Below, piece by piece: positions 13,385 to 21,174 of a stretch of DNA of 27,104 nt. Source of the stretch: a virus. Every line of letters begins with the position of its first letter. Positions within the stretch are counted from its first letter, which is position 1. The position numbers were made by a program, and so were the translations under genes. The notes beneath the pieces were generated by a model. That model saw only the letters and a list, made by a program, of their open reading frames with translations. It was not told the origin of the DNA and made no database searches. Location of the stretch: IMG/VR virus record IMGVR_UViG_3300020578_000359, positions 1-27,104 of that record. One strand, written 5' to 3'.

Positions 13385-14335
13385 TTATTTCTTAATCCAC
13401 ACTTGCTGTGGCAATAAATTCATTGGAAAGTCGGGCAATCTATTTGATTTCAACTTTAAATTGTATTTTTGCACAATTAAATATGGAAGAGATGTGTATG
13501 TAATTGCATTACTGTTATTTGGCATCATAGCCTTAGCACTTGCCAACAAAGAAATTGGATTTCCAAATTTTATCAATGCATATACCAATCTTTGTTCATC
13601 AATCTTTTTGTAACGGTGCAAAATTACAGCAACTGCTGACATTAATTGATCTCTCATTACATCAGAATTACTACCATATGCCGCTTTAATAATTCTAATT
13701 GTTTGATCAAGAATATCTGCACCGGCATTAGCATAAATTCGCTTTAATGTAACCAAAGCTCTAATTTTATTATTGCCAGGTCCAACACCTACATAAAATC
13801 CATTCTTAACTAGAATGTCATTAATAGCTATTGTTAGTTTATCGCCAGAAACAATTCCGGCTTTAAAAATATCAACAGTTGATGGTTTGGTGTGTTCTTG
13901 ATTACTCAAAGCAAATATTTTTGCTTCGTCTTCAAGCGACAAGCCAATATAAACAAGAGCATTAATATTTAGATACTCAAGACCCATTTTTACTAATGCG
14001 TGATATCTATGACTACCATCAATGATTGCAATTTGACCATTTTCTCTCATTGAGCAAATAATAACACCCAACAAATCTGGATCAAAGGATTTTACAATCT
14101 TAGAAATTTTTGCTTTAAGTGGCTGTCTTTGGTATGTATAATCAACCATCAATTCTGATACTTTAATTTTTGATGTTATTTTTGATACATGACCATTATT
14201 AAATGTTGCTCCAATTGAAACATTACCTGATAATGATGGCAACTCGTTATTTGTAATGGGAATATTCAATTGTTTTTGAGCTTGGCGTGAATTTAACTTT
14301 TTGCTTACTGGTATTAACTGGTTATCGGTATTCAT
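13385..14335 (-). CDS. ParB/Srx-fold nuclease-domain protein (316 aa)
   Basis: Residues 57 to 70 (IKVSELMVDYTYQR) and 104 to 114 (IIDGSHRYHAL) are the paired motifs of the ParB/sulfiredoxin fold. In ParB proteins the second motif binds nucleotide. In phages, proteins with this domain act as site-specific nucleases, partition-like DNA-binding proteins or regulators. The rest (residues about 120 to 316) is helical, with KIRALVTLKRIYANAGADIL, and matches no DNA-binding domain I can name. AAGGAG precedes the ATG. It directly follows WhiB in the transcript and is ended by the strong hairpin, suggesting both belong to one regulatory unit. The domain call is firm, the role inferred. Confidence 0.78.
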   Translation of the reverse strand: MNTDNQLIPVSKKLNSRQAQKQLNIPITNNELPSLSGNVSIGATFNNGHVSKITSKIKVSELMVDYTYQRQPLKAKISKIVKSFDPDLLGVIICSMRENGQIAIIDGSHRYHALVKMGLEYLNINALVYIGLSLEDEAKIFALSNQEHTKPSTVDIFKAGIVSGDKLTIAINDILVKNGFYVGVGPGNNKIRALVTLKRIYANAGADILDQTIRIIKAAYGSNSDVMRDQLMSAVAVILHRYKKIDEQRLVYALIKFGNPISLLASAKAMMPNNSNAITYTSLPYLIVQKYNLKLKSNRLPDFPMNLLPQQVWIKK

Positions 14336-14344
14336 AATTGCTCC

Positions 14345-14668
14345 TTATTTTTTTGTTTTTATAGGTTTGTTTTTTATACTTTTGACAATAGTTTCATAAT
14401 CATAAACATGTAAATTTTTAACTAACGCGCTTCTTTCAACGCTAGTTAATCCTCCCCATATTCCGTATTCTATATTGTTTTCAATAGCATAAAATAAACA
14501 ATTTTTTTGCACAGGGCATTCATTGCAAATTTGTTTTGTTTTTGCGTGCTTTTTTCTAGATAAAGCCGACTGCCTTTCTGTTTCTGAAAAGAAATTTGAT
14601 ATATCCATTCCTTTGCAGGCTGCTCTTTCTCTCCATAATTCTTTTTCTATTTTGAATTTATTAGCCAT
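14345..14668 (-). CDS. whiB: WhiB-family iron-sulfur transcription regulator (107 aa)
   Basis: Contains the four cluster cysteines C18, C48, C51 and C57 in the WhiB spacing (RAACKG, then CNECPVQKNC) and the GIWGG turn at 69 to 73 followed by the basic C-terminus. WhiB proteins are restricted to Actinobacteria and their phages. They bind a 4Fe-4S cluster and act with the primary sigma factor. The mycobacteriophage TM4 WhiB is known to down-regulate host whiB2. The ATG at 14668 follows the preceding TAA after one base. An in-frame TTG at 14686 would add six residues. This is the main evidence for an actinobacterial host. Confidence 0.93.
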   Translation of the reverse strand: MANKFKIEKELWRERAACKGMDISNFFSETERQSALSRKKHAKTKQICNECPVQKNCLFYAIENNIEYGIWGGLTSVERSALVKNLHVYDYETIVKSIKNKPIKTKK

Positions 14669-14669
14669 T

Positions 14670-15020
14670 TTAATCTTTGTTTTCAAACAACGGCTCTATC
14701 ACCAGTTTTCTGAAATACTCAATGTACCCTTCTTTACTTTCGCTTTGTTGTAAACTTATAAAAAGTAATGACAAATGTGCACTCAATGCCAACGCTGTAT
14801 AAATAACGCGTCTTTCATCAAAGTTTTCTTCATCTGTAATCATATTTATGATATGCAATTGAAATCTTGTTCTATCGCTATCATCAGTAAAATCTATTTT
14901 TTCCATTAGATTAGTAACTGAAACAAGAGAACTCAAAAACTCCGCATTATCCATTAATTCTTTAGGAATTTGAGGTTGTTGATTATTATCAATATTATCT
15001 ATGTCATCCATTGAAAACAT
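14670..15020 (-). CDS. Hypothetical protein (116 aa)
   Basis: Mostly helical: MFSMDDIDNIDNNQQPQ, then FLSSLVSVTNLMEKIDF, FQLHIINMITDEENF, RRVIYTALALSAHLSLLF and a charged end. The Leu/Ile-rich helix at about 70 to 90 is amphipathic rather than a clear membrane span. GGTGA precedes the ATG, which follows the preceding TGA closely. It sits immediately before WhiB. No family recognised. Confidence 0.72.
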   Translation of the reverse strand: MFSMDDIDNIDNNQQPQIPKELMDNAEFLSSLVSVTNLMEKIDFTDDSDRTRFQLHIINMITDEENFDERRVIYTALALSAHLSLLFISLQQSESKEGYIEYFRKLVIEPLFENKD

Positions 15021-15024
15021 TTAG

Positions 15025-15513
15025 TCACCACCAAACCGATGAACCATTAGATGTTTTACCAACAAATTCCAACCACCAAATAGCGTAAGTCCAATCATTA
15101 ATATAATCTTTTATATTTGAATTTTGATCTTTTTCTTCTATATGTTTTTTTGCGTTAAAGGCAAATTGTTCTGTATTATCTCTCATCCATTTTGCCATAT
15201 CAAAACAATAATCAGTATCTAAACCATTATCATCTGATCCGTAAAAACTATATTCATAATCGTCAGTTCCATATTGATCAGCTTTATCGTGTAACACATC
15301 TAAAAGAAAATTACCGTATTTACCTCTATACCAACAATCAGTTCCAAAAATACCTGTAGTGGTTGATATATGTTTAACCATAGGATCACTTTCTCTTTTA
15401 TTTTGCCAAGTGCAATTACCTGCTTCTTGTGTTAAAACACAATCAATTTTGCCATCTGTTCTTGTTGCTTTTGCAGCACAAGGATATTCTCTAGGTATAT
15501 TATCTAATCCCAT
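15025..15513 (-). CDS. Conserved MGLDNIP-type phage protein (162 aa)
   Basis: Starts MGLDNIPREYPCAAKATRTD and continues GKIDCVLTQEAGNCTW, then GIFGTDCWYRGKYGNFLL and a C-terminal IWWLEFVGKTSNGSSVWW. I recognise the MGLDNIP.EYPC..... [ID]C.......C.W opening from actinophage proteins of unknown function. Cysteines at 12, 25, 35 and 50 could form a zinc site. The ATG at 15513 has AGGAGA seven bases upstream. A longer reading from 15564 lacks these features and overlaps the Api92-like gene. Function unknown. Confidence 0.78.
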   Translation of the reverse strand: MGLDNIPREYPCAAKATRTDGKIDCVLTQEAGNCTWQNKRESDPMVKHISTTTGIFGTDCWYRGKYGNFLLDVLHDKADQYGTDDYEYSFYGSDDNGLDTDYCFDMAKWMRDNTEQFAFNAKKHIEEKDQNSNIKDYINDWTYAIWWLEFVGKTSNGSSVWW

Positions 15514-15530
15514 AACGTTATCTCCTTTTT

Positions 15531-16097
15531 TTATGAAGTGAATCTGCCATTTTTTTCTTCCCATTCAAAATCTATATCATCAACTCCTTCCCTTGATTCT
15601 TCCATATTCCAAGAACGATTAGAAATAACTTTGCCGTTAGAGAAAACTAATTCTCCGGCAAAAGCCATACCTGGTTCTTCATATGATATTAAACCTTTAA
15701 TTTTAGGAAATTGTTTTATTATTGCTTCGCTTAATTTTTCATCACCTGGAGACCAAGCAGTATCATAATAAAAATCTAATACATACTCATTACCAGAACT
15801 ATTTTTTCTTGGAGGCGTTATTGAATTCATATCATAATCACCCCATTTAGTATCCCAATTATTAATGCACCAGTCATACCAATTATCTGCTCCATATTTA
15901 TCAACAAGTTCTTTATTTTTCCCTTTATCAGCAGTATTAACTGGAGATGTTGTATCATCTAATTCTTTTGGCATTGGTATCAATGATTTAAACAAACGAA
16001 TTTCATTTGTTATTGGATCGGTAACAAGTTTAAGAAATCTGTCCATTTCTTTTTTTGTTCCCATTATTGATAAATGATTATTGCAATGGTTTGGCAT
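15531..16097 (-). CDS. Api92-like (DUF1281-type) ferredoxin-fold protein (188 aa)
   Basis: Starts MPNHCNNHLSIMG and contains LFKSLIPMPKELDDT, WYDWCINNWDTKWG and FYYDTAWSPGDEKLSEAI. The MPNxCxN.L.I.G opening, P.P.EL and DWC..NWGTKWD-type block are diagnostic of the Api92/DUF1281 family. That family is found in phages and plasmids (YubB type) and is thought to adopt a ferredoxin-like fold. No biochemical role is known. The length fits the family and the gene appears intact. AAGAGAA precedes the ATG. Confidence 0.87.
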   Translation of the reverse strand: MPNHCNNHLSIMGTKKEMDRFLKLVTDPITNEIRLFKSLIPMPKELDDTTSPVNTADKGKNKELVDKYGADNWYDWCINNWDTKWGDYDMNSITPPRKNSSGNEYVLDFYYDTAWSPGDEKLSEAIIKQFPKIKGLISYEEPGMAFAGELVFSNGKVISNRSWNMEESREGVDDIDFEWEEKNGRFTS

Positions 16098-16118
16098 AAT
16101 ATTCTCTTTTGTTGTTAA

Positions 16119-16583
16119 CTATTGTGCTAGACTAATAAAATTTAAAATTGCATCATTTAATTGGCCCCGAGCATTTCCCCAATCAAATTCTGGATTATAT
16201 GGATTACTTTGAAATAAGATAGAACTACCTATTTGAGAATTTGTATTAGCAGTTACTAACAAACAAACTCTTTGTTTATTTGGATGCTGAGATGGGGCTA
16301 TTTCATTATTTTCTTCATTTTCATAATCTATTGCTGCTGCCCAACCACAAGTTTGTATTGTAATCAAATCATAATTTTTAACTTGATCAATTAATTCTGT
16401 ATTTTCTCCATCAAGCATATCATAGATATCTTTGTTAGAAGAAATTTGTTCAAATTGAATTTCATTTTGATCGTTAATCATAATTCCAAACATAAGTGCT
16501 TTTTTAGCATTAAAATCTGGTTTAAGTGCTGCTGGCATTTTTTTTACAATTTGTTTAAATTGTCTTTCATTTAATAGTTTCAT
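16119..16583 (-). CDS. Hypothetical protein (154 aa)
   Basis: Begins MKLLNERQFKQIVKKMPAAL, has an alpha/beta core (ALMFGIMINDQNEIQFEQIS, DLITIQTCGWAAAIDY) and then QRVCLLVTANTNSQIGSSIL and FDWGNARGQLNDAI. The 'TCGWAAP'-like and 'R.R....V......SV.RF' plan resembles phage proteins of unknown function. Coupled by ATGA to the 245-aa gene. Function unknown. Confidence 0.74.
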   Translation of the reverse strand: MKLLNERQFKQIVKKMPAALKPDFNAKKALMFGIMINDQNEIQFEQISSNKDIYDMLDGENTELIDQVKNYDLITIQTCGWAAAIDYENEENNEIAPSQHPNKQRVCLLVTANTNSQIGSSILFQSNPYNPEFDWGNARGQLNDAILNFISLAQ

Positions 16584-17317
16584 TTTGTTTCCTTTGGAAA
16601 TAGTGTTAATTGATTTTTATTGTTTTTAGATATTTCGTTTTCAAAAGAAGCCGGCATATCTAAATTATGTTTTTTACAAAACTCAACCCATTTTTCATAT
16701 TGAGCTTCATTTTGTAAACCTATATTATAAATTGCTTTATAAAAACTTTCATCTGACGGATATAATTGATTATAATCTTCAAACTCACAGTTCATTTTTA
16801 ACAATTCGTGATAAATGCTTTCTCTCCAATCTGGCAAATTTTCTTTGCAAATCATTCCAGGATAATCTAAATCCCACCCCTCAATACATTTTATTGCATC
16901 TTGATATTGTTTTTCGTAATAATCATTTTCATCAGCAACTGGATAATCATTTAATTGATCTTGCCATTTCATTGCTTCTACAAAAGCAGTAGTAATGTCT
17001 TCATATTTCAATTGATCAATAAATGGAATTTCTTGTTTAAGAATACGGCAGCATAATCTATCAACGCTACCTACTGCCCAATGATTATATGTTTCTATTC
17101 TAAAATCATTGGGGAATATAGACATTAAATCTTGTGTGATAACATCAAAATTAGATATTTCAAGAAGATTAGAATCTCTATTTTTATCAATCCCACAAAA
17201 ACCCCAAGTTTTAAACATATCTTCGTGGCCCCAATAACCAAAATCTTTTGGTTTTTCTAATCCGTCTTTAGCACATTTCAATATGTTTTCGCTGTAATTA
17301 AATGCGTGAATATTCAT
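16580..17317 (-). CDS. Conserved phage protein (245 aa)
   Basis: Carries MFKTWGFCGIDKNRDSNLLE, ISNFDVITQDLMSIFPNDF, RIETYNHWAVGSVDRLCCRI and WQDQLNDYPVADENDYYE. I recognise these blocks from actinophage proteins with unknown function, in which 'H.AVG..D.....' and 'DYP..DE.DY...E' are invariant. Residues past 150 (HELLKMNCEFEDYNQLYPSD onwards) look variable. The stop overlaps the next start by ATGA. Function unknown. Confidence 0.78.
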   Translation of the reverse strand: MNIHAFNYSENILKCAKDGLEKPKDFGYWGHEDMFKTWGFCGIDKNRDSNLLEISNFDVITQDLMSIFPNDFRIETYNHWAVGSVDRLCCRILKQEIPFIDQLKYEDITTAFVEAMKWQDQLNDYPVADENDYYEKQYQDAIKCIEGWDLDYPGMICKENLPDWRESIYHELLKMNCEFEDYNQLYPSDESFYKAIYNIGLQNEAQYEKWVEFCKKHNLDMPASFENEISKNNKNQLTLFPKETK

Positions 17318-17329
17318 TTTATTTCCCTT

Positions 17330-17707
17330 TTAAAGTAATCGTTGGATATGAATTAAATCCATATTTTTATTAATGTAATATAACGATATTATTTCTTTAT
17401 TTTGCATAAGATCGTTATTACCATTGTAATAATAATACAATTGAATTGCGTAATGATATTTATTTTGTTCAATATCAAAAGTTTTTGTGTTTTTTAACAC
17501 ATTTGTAATATTGTATTCACTATTAATATATTCTTTATATTTACCAATATAACAAATTTTTATTGCATTATTTTTCATTGGTTGAGGCTTGAAAAAATCT
17601 TTATTTTTCTTGTTAGACAACAACCAATTTTGCTCTAAATCTTTTACATAATTTATAAGCTCTGTTTTTGTGTTAATTTCTTCTTTTAATACTGTCGCGT
17701 TATTCAT
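17330..17707 (-). CDS. Hypothetical protein (125 aa)
   Basis: Start ATG 17707 (MNNATVLKEEINTKTEL) has AAAGGA about six bases upstream and overlaps the previous gene by eight bases. A TTG at 17731 is less likely. It is Lys- and Asn-rich with a Tyr-rich stretch (YHYAIQLYYYYNGNNDL). Repeated short beta-prone blocks suggest a small alpha/beta domain. No family recognised. Confidence 0.7.
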   Translation of the reverse strand: MNNATVLKEEINTKTELINYVKDLEQNWLLSNKKNKDFFKPQPMKNNAIKICYIGKYKEYINSEYNITNVLKNTKTFDIEQNKYHYAIQLYYYYNGNNDLMQNKEIISLYYINKNMDLIHIQRLL

Positions 17708-17924
17708 TAAATTCCTTTTCCCACAATTCAAAATCAGGATTTATGTCAGTATCTAATTCCCAATCATAAATTTTGTTTTTTTCTCGATCAGACAAAATTG
17801 GATACAATTCCATATTTTCGTAATTAATCAAACGACCTAATATAGATTGCTCTTCATTTTTGTGATTTTTTAGGCTTTCCAGAATAGCTTCTAGTTCTTT
17901 GCGTTTTTTTTCGTAAGGATTCAT
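17700..17924 (-). CDS. Small hypothetical protein (74 aa)
   Basis: Starts MNPYEKKRKELEAILESLKN, a highly charged helix, then a middle segment LGRLINYENMELYPILSDRE and an acidic end. The ATG overlaps the TGA of the 55-aa gene (ATGA). It has the look of a short coiled-coil protein. No family recognised. Confidence 0.68.
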   Translation of the reverse strand: MNPYEKKRKELEAILESLKNHKNEEQSILGRLINYENMELYPILSDREKNKIYDWELDTDINPDFELWEKEFNE

Positions 17925-18088
17925 TTGAATTTGTTTGCCATTTCGTTAAAAGCGGCATCCCTTTCTTTATGTGTTAATTTAGACATAATATATGTTGCTT
18001 GTTCATCGTTTAACTTGTGATAATGAGTATATACTTTTTTCTCATTATCATAATTTCCACCTGTAAGTGGGTCAATCTGTGTATTCAT
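17921..18088 (-). CDS. Small hypothetical protein (55 aa)
   Basis: A 55-codon frame starting MNTQIDPLTGGNYDNEKKVY and containing HYHKLNDEQATYIMSKLTH. GGAGA lies seven bases before the ATG and its TGA overlaps the next ATG (ATGA). It overlaps the end of the upstream 67-aa gene by 17 bases. These features make it a convincing gene despite its size. The 'LN.EQA.YI...LT..ERD' region reads as a short helical hairpin. No family recognised. Confidence 0.68.
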   Translation of the reverse strand: MNTQIDPLTGGNYDNEKKVYTHYHKLNDEQATYIMSKLTHKERDAAFNEMANKFK

Positions 18089-18275
18089 TTTTTTCTCCAT
18101 CTTTAAGTAATTTACATATTTGTATTATTTTTTTTGTTGTTTTATTATCTTCGTTATTGATCATTAAATTTCTTAAAATCCAATTGTAATCTTTACTTCT
18201 TAATGCTGGAATTTTAACTTGACTTGCTAATTTATCAAGTTCATTTAATAATAAATGTCTAGTGTAATTGTCCAT
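18072..18275 (-). CDS. Small hypothetical protein (67 aa)
   Basis: Starts MDNYTRHLLLNELDKLASQV and is followed by RSKDYNWILRNLMINNEDNK and a Lys-rich helix. Helical and slightly basic. It lies two bases after the zinc-finger-like gene and overlaps the 55-aa gene. No family recognised. Confidence 0.66.
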   Translation of the reverse strand: MDNYTRHLLLNELDKLASQVKIPALRSKDYNWILRNLMINNEDNKTTKKIIQICKLLKDGEKNEYTD

Positions 18276-18277
18276 TA

Positions 18278-18511
18278 TTAACTTTCTGATTGCTCTAGTA
18301 AATCTGCTCTTACATTTAATGTTTTTAGTTCTGATTTCTTAACCCAGAAATAATTACATTTGTGTAATAATGCTGGGGTATATTCTTTTCGAAATTCTCT
18401 TTGCATAAGATCAATTCCAATTTTTTGGCATTGATCACTTAAACAATAATCATACCCAGCTTCTTTTCTTTCATCTATGTAATTAGATGAGCAATAAATA
18501 CATATAGCCAT
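18278..18511 (-). CDS. Small zinc-finger-like protein (77 aa)
   Basis: Cysteines 4, 7, 23 and 28 in MAICIYCSSNYIDERKEAGY then DYCLSDQCQ form a C-x2-C, C-x4-C arrangement typical of a small treble-clef or zinc-ribbon fold. After this come basic and aromatic residues (REFRKEYTPALLHKCNYFWV). Zinc binding is a reasonable inference, the target is unknown. It is the first gene after the 18539..18578 terminator-like hairpin and has AAGGA before its ATG. Confidence 0.72.
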   Translation of the reverse strand: MAICIYCSSNYIDERKEAGYDYCLSDQCQKIGIDLMQREFRKEYTPALLHKCNYFWVKKSELKTLNVRADLLEQSES

Positions 18512-18538
18512 TTATGTCCTTTTTAATTTGTTTATATT

Positions 18539-18578
18539 AAAAAATATAACAAGGTTTTGTATTATGTTTTCCCTTGTT
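18539..18578 (-). terminator. Terminator-like hairpin between gene groups
   Basis: AACAAGG (18548..18554) pairs with CCTTGTT (18572..18578) across a 17-base loop. On the minus strand the stem is followed by ATATTTTTT. It lies between the genes ending at 18641 and starting at 18511, where a transcript end is plausible. Confidence 0.45.
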
Positions 18579-18581
18579 TTT

Positions 18582-18629
18582 ATCGGGAGAATTGAGAGAG
18601 ATAATGCGTTTATCTTTACATAACCCGAT
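18582..18629. other. Two-tier inverted repeat in the gap between 18511 and 18641
   Basis: ATCGGG (18582..18587) and CCCGAT (18624..18629) enclose a second perfect hairpin, AGATAA (18599..18604) and TTATCT (18610..18615), with a five-base loop. It is next to the terminator-like hairpin. A 16-base palindrome (18633..18648) covers the stop of the upstream gene. A small structured leader RNA or operator is possible. Confidence 0.35.
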
Positions 18630-18640
18630 TTAATATTTAA

Positions 18641-19063
18641 TTAAATATAACCTATTTTTGCTATTTGCTCGCGTATTGGTTTTCGTTTTTCTATATACGC
18701 AGTTTCTTCTTCCATTTTTCTTTTGAGAATTGCTTTAAGATTATCAATGTTTTGTTGATTAGACAATTCTGTATGTCCATCAATAACAACATCATAACCT
18801 TGATAAAGCAAACTAATTACTAGTTTGATTTGTTCAATTTTAGATAAATACAAAAATCTTCTGTCTTCACCTAAATCATAAACTTCGTTTTTTCTCATTT
18901 TTCTAATCATAGTAGAATTGATTAAGAAATCCATAAAATCAATTTCTACTTGAGTATTATACCAAAATAATTCTGGACTAAATGGTTTGCGGTTTTTTAC
19001 GCTAATTCCTTTAGTTTTTAATTGACCAGTTCTTACTAATGTATTTATATTGACTTTACGCAT
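18641..19063 (-). CDS. Hypothetical protein, possible distant ParB-like motif (140 aa)
   Basis: Begins MRKVNINTLVRTGQLKTKG, then KPFSPELFWYNTQVEIDFMD and QGYDVVIDGHTEL at about residues 88 to 100. VVIDGHTEL recalls the IDGxHR motif of ParB-like proteins, but the first motif is missing, so I do not assign the fold. The C-terminus is a long charged helix. It is part of a three-gene group read just after the large intergenic region. Confidence 0.68.
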   Translation of the reverse strand: MRKVNINTLVRTGQLKTKGISVKNRKPFSPELFWYNTQVEIDFMDFLINSTMIRKMRKNEVYDLGEDRRFLYLSKIEQIKLVISLLYQGYDVVIDGHTELSNQQNIDNLKAILKRKMEEETAYIEKRKPIREQIAKIGYI

Positions 19064-19065
19064 TG

Positions 19066-19446
19066 TTATTTCCTTACATCTAATTGACTTGGATGAATTT
19101 GAATACTAGAACCAATAAGTTTTGCAATTTGTTTTTTTCTTGGACCAAATACTCGTTTAGAATACTCTGAACCATCAGGATAAACTGTGCCTAAGTAATT
19201 GGGATTATCAAGCATTTTCTGTCTATCATTCATCATAATAAACAATTGCTCAATTACCGCGTAATCAATAGCATAGTCTTTATCTGTAATAGCATAATAA
19301 CGAATTTCTTGAGTTGTTATTTCTTCTTTGATATAAATAACAACTCCATAACTGACTTTACCAAAGTCAATTGCTAAGCCAATAACTTCGGTATTGATGA
19401 AATCATCTTCATCTATGTATTCTTTGCCTAATAATTTGTATGTCAT
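19066..19446 (-). CDS. Hypothetical protein (126 aa)
   Basis: Contains NTEVIGLAIDFGKVSYGVVI with a strand-Asp-Gly layout that loosely recalls RNase H/actin-like folds, followed by strand TTQEIRYYAITD and a helical segment EQLFIMMNDRQKML. The C-terminus has SKRVFGPRKKQIAKLIGSS. The resemblance is too weak to assign. The next gene's ATG lies two bases after its TAA. Confidence 0.7.
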   Translation of the reverse strand: MTYKLLGKEYIDEDDFINTEVIGLAIDFGKVSYGVVIYIKEEITTQEIRYYAITDKDYAIDYAVIEQLFIMMNDRQKMLDNPNYLGTVYPDGSEYSKRVFGPRKKQIAKLIGSSIQIHPSQLDVRK

Positions 19447-19460
19447 ATAACTCTCCCTTG

Positions 19461-19739
19461 TTATTTTTGACTACTTAACCATTGTTTTGCTAATTTTTCG
19501 CCATCTACAATTAAACGACGATTATATTCTTTTTCTCTTTCGTCAAATATATCTTGCATTTCTTTGATTTTGACTTTGTTTGGCAATGACCTTAATTCTA
19601 GTTCATCAATTCTATTTTGCCGTTCTATTTGGTCAGCGTTCCAAATTCTTTCACATTCCAAAACAAACATAGGTTTTGATTTTATTATTAACCTATTATC
19701 TTCGGTGATAAATAAATCACCATTTATTTCTTCATACAT
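19461..19739 (-). CDS. Small hypothetical protein (92 aa)
   Basis: First gene after the large gap. It has a short beta-rich start (MYEEINGDLFITEDNRLIIK) and then a long charged helix (ERIWNADQIERQNRIDELEL, EMQDIFDEREKEYNRRL) that could form a coiled coil. AAAGGGAAAG precedes the ATG. No family recognised. Confidence 0.7.
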   Translation of the reverse strand: MYEEINGDLFITEDNRLIIKSKPMFVLECERIWNADQIERQNRIDELELRSLPNKVKIKEMQDIFDEREKEYNRRLIVDGEKLAKQWLSSQK

Positions 19740-20343
19740 AAACTTTCCCTTTCGTATGTATATATTTTTTAGTTTGAAGTATGTAATAAATTACAAACTT
19801 TTTTATGATTACTTATTGTTATACTTTGTATCAGTAATAAACATTTTTTTTTGCGTGGCAAATTAGCACCCAATAAACGACCCAATTTAGCGAACAATTT
19901 ATCGCTAAAAAAAATTCGTAATTTTTCGGATATTAAAATTGCCATATCCCAAGTCTATCGTGAAGTAAATTGAAAATTACACGAAAGTGAAAGATACTTT
20001 TTAATTCTTTTTTTTGCGCGCTAAAAGGTGCGCTATAAGATCGGGGTCAATCCGCGAATATATTACGAATTACTTTCTAAATACTTTGTTAAGGCTTTAT
20101 AAAAGCACACACCGAAGCCGGCCTTAAAGGCTTAAATAAATACTTTTTGGCGGCATCATAAAGGGATGTATATTTAACTAAATTTTAGTATGCGTTTTAG
20201 ACACACAACAAATTATTTTAGAAAGTCTTAAATAAAGAACTACGCTGTATTTATTAATATTATTCTTAAAAATTGAGTACATATTTTTCTTACACTCTCT
20301 CCTGTAAAATAAATTGGGATTTCCCGGCGCAATTCTAAAATTT
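19740..20343. other. 604-bp gene-free region rich in inverted repeats
   Basis: No convincing gene on either strand. It contains: AGTTTG/CAAACT (19771..19799) followed by TTTTTT on the plus strand, a plus-oriented terminator shape; two CCCAAT-containing direct repeats (about 19869 and 19882); an 8-bp perfect hairpin TTTAGCGA/TCGCTAAA (19886..19909); the structured block 19913..20071; and TTAAGGC/GCCTTAA (20089..20127). It separates the packaging operon from the accessory genes, so promoters, an origin or a small RNA may lie here. I found no clear promoter for 19739. Confidence 0.6.
19913..20071. ncRNA. Candidate structured non-coding RNA closed by a 10-bp stem
   Basis: AATTCGTAAT (19913..19922) and ATTACGAATT (20062..20071) are perfect inverted repeats. 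Between them are GGATAT/ATATCC (19928..19949, 10-base loop), TCGTG/CACGA (about 19969..19985) with a GTAA/TTAC inside, and a GC-rich hairpin GCGCGCT-AAAA-GGTGCGC (about 20017..20034). GC-rich stems are rare in this AT-rich DNA and are clustered here. The strand is undetermined. An origin or protein-binding site is an alternative reading. Confidence 0.35.
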
Positions 20344-21168
20344 TTACTCAATATCAGCAATATCTTGTAAATAGGACAACATATTCCCTGCATATTTTAT
20401 ACGACCAATATGCACCATATTAATATTTGGGTCAACCCAAACTTTGCCGCCTATATCTTGCCAATATCTGCAAAACCCATAGTCTTCAGATAAAAATCTA
20501 TTTTTATGGGGGTCAATATATGAATTAAAAAATGCGTAGGTGTATTCTTTTTCTTGTTTTGTTAAAGAGCCGGTATCATCGTCATATTTAAGATGCGGAT
20601 ATTCCTTTATCAACTTCTCAAAACACGATCTTTTAATCAGCATAAATCCAGTACCTGCGTCAAAAATTTCTATTGCACCATTGTCAACTTTTAAAGTTGT
20701 TTGATTGTCGTTTTTTACTGGATTGACAACAAACCTTAAACCTTTTGACATTAGTTCATCATAACGAATATCGTTAACTACAGCCTCGTGTTTTATCTTT
20801 TTCCAATTAATTTGTTTAATAGGATAAGACCCGGTTATAATTTCTTTATTGTGCCATAGCATTTTAATGACATCTTCTGGCTCAAACCCAATATCTGCAT
20901 CAATAAACATCATATGGGTAAACTCGGAATTACTTAAAAACTTGGCTGTAATATTATTTCTAGCCCTGGAAATTAAACTATCACTAATCGTTGATATGGC
21001 AAATTTAATTCCACGATCTCGGCAATACATTGTCATTTTAATCAGCGACATCATTGTTGTTTCGCTTACTTGTTGATCATAGCACGGAATTGCAAACATT
21101 ATATACCATGATTCAAATTGTTCTTTTTCTATAACGATATTAGTTGACTCTACATTTAATTTATTCAT
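20344..21168 (-). CDS. GT-A-fold glycosyltransferase (family 2-like, 274 aa)
   Basis: Starts MNKLNVESTNIV. Residues 24 to 31 (MFAIPCYD) form the first strand. RARNNITAKFLS leads to FIDADIGF, with the DxD-type metal-binding motif at 90 to 92. Later come FDAGTGFMLIKR and SEDYGFCRYWQDIGGKVWVD, in which ED is the likely catalytic-base region. This order is typical of phage glycosyltransferases that modify DNA bases, host surface sugars or virion proteins. The acceptor is unknown. ATG 21168 was chosen over a GTG at 21183. A TATAAT six bases upstream of the ATG suggests its own, possibly leaderless, transcript. Confidence 0.85.
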   Translation of the reverse strand: MNKLNVESTNIVIEKEQFESWYIMFAIPCYDQQVSETTMMSLIKMTMYCRDRGIKFAISTISDSLISRARNNITAKFLSNSEFTHMMFIDADIGFEPEDVIKMLWHNKEIITGSYPIKQINWKKIKHEAVVNDIRYDELMSKGLRFVVNPVKNDNQTTLKVDNGAIEIFDAGTGFMLIKRSCFEKLIKEYPHLKYDDDTGSLTKQEKEYTYAFFNSYIDPHKNRFLSEDYGFCRYWQDIGGKVWVDPNINMVHIGRIKYAGNMLSYLQDIADIE

Positions 21169-21174
21169 GTTCTT

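Noticed and set aside
18641-19063. Calling this protein ParB-like from VVIDGHTEL
   Set aside because: Only one of the two defining motifs is present, so the similarity may be chance.
20041-20060. T-arm-like GGGTCAATCC as part of a tRNA gene
   Set aside because: No acceptor, D or anticodon arms could be placed around it on either strand.
20178-20393. 71-codon minus frame in the large gap
   Set aside because: It overlaps the end of the glycosyltransferase, has odd composition and no ribosome binding site, and crosses the inverted-repeat region.
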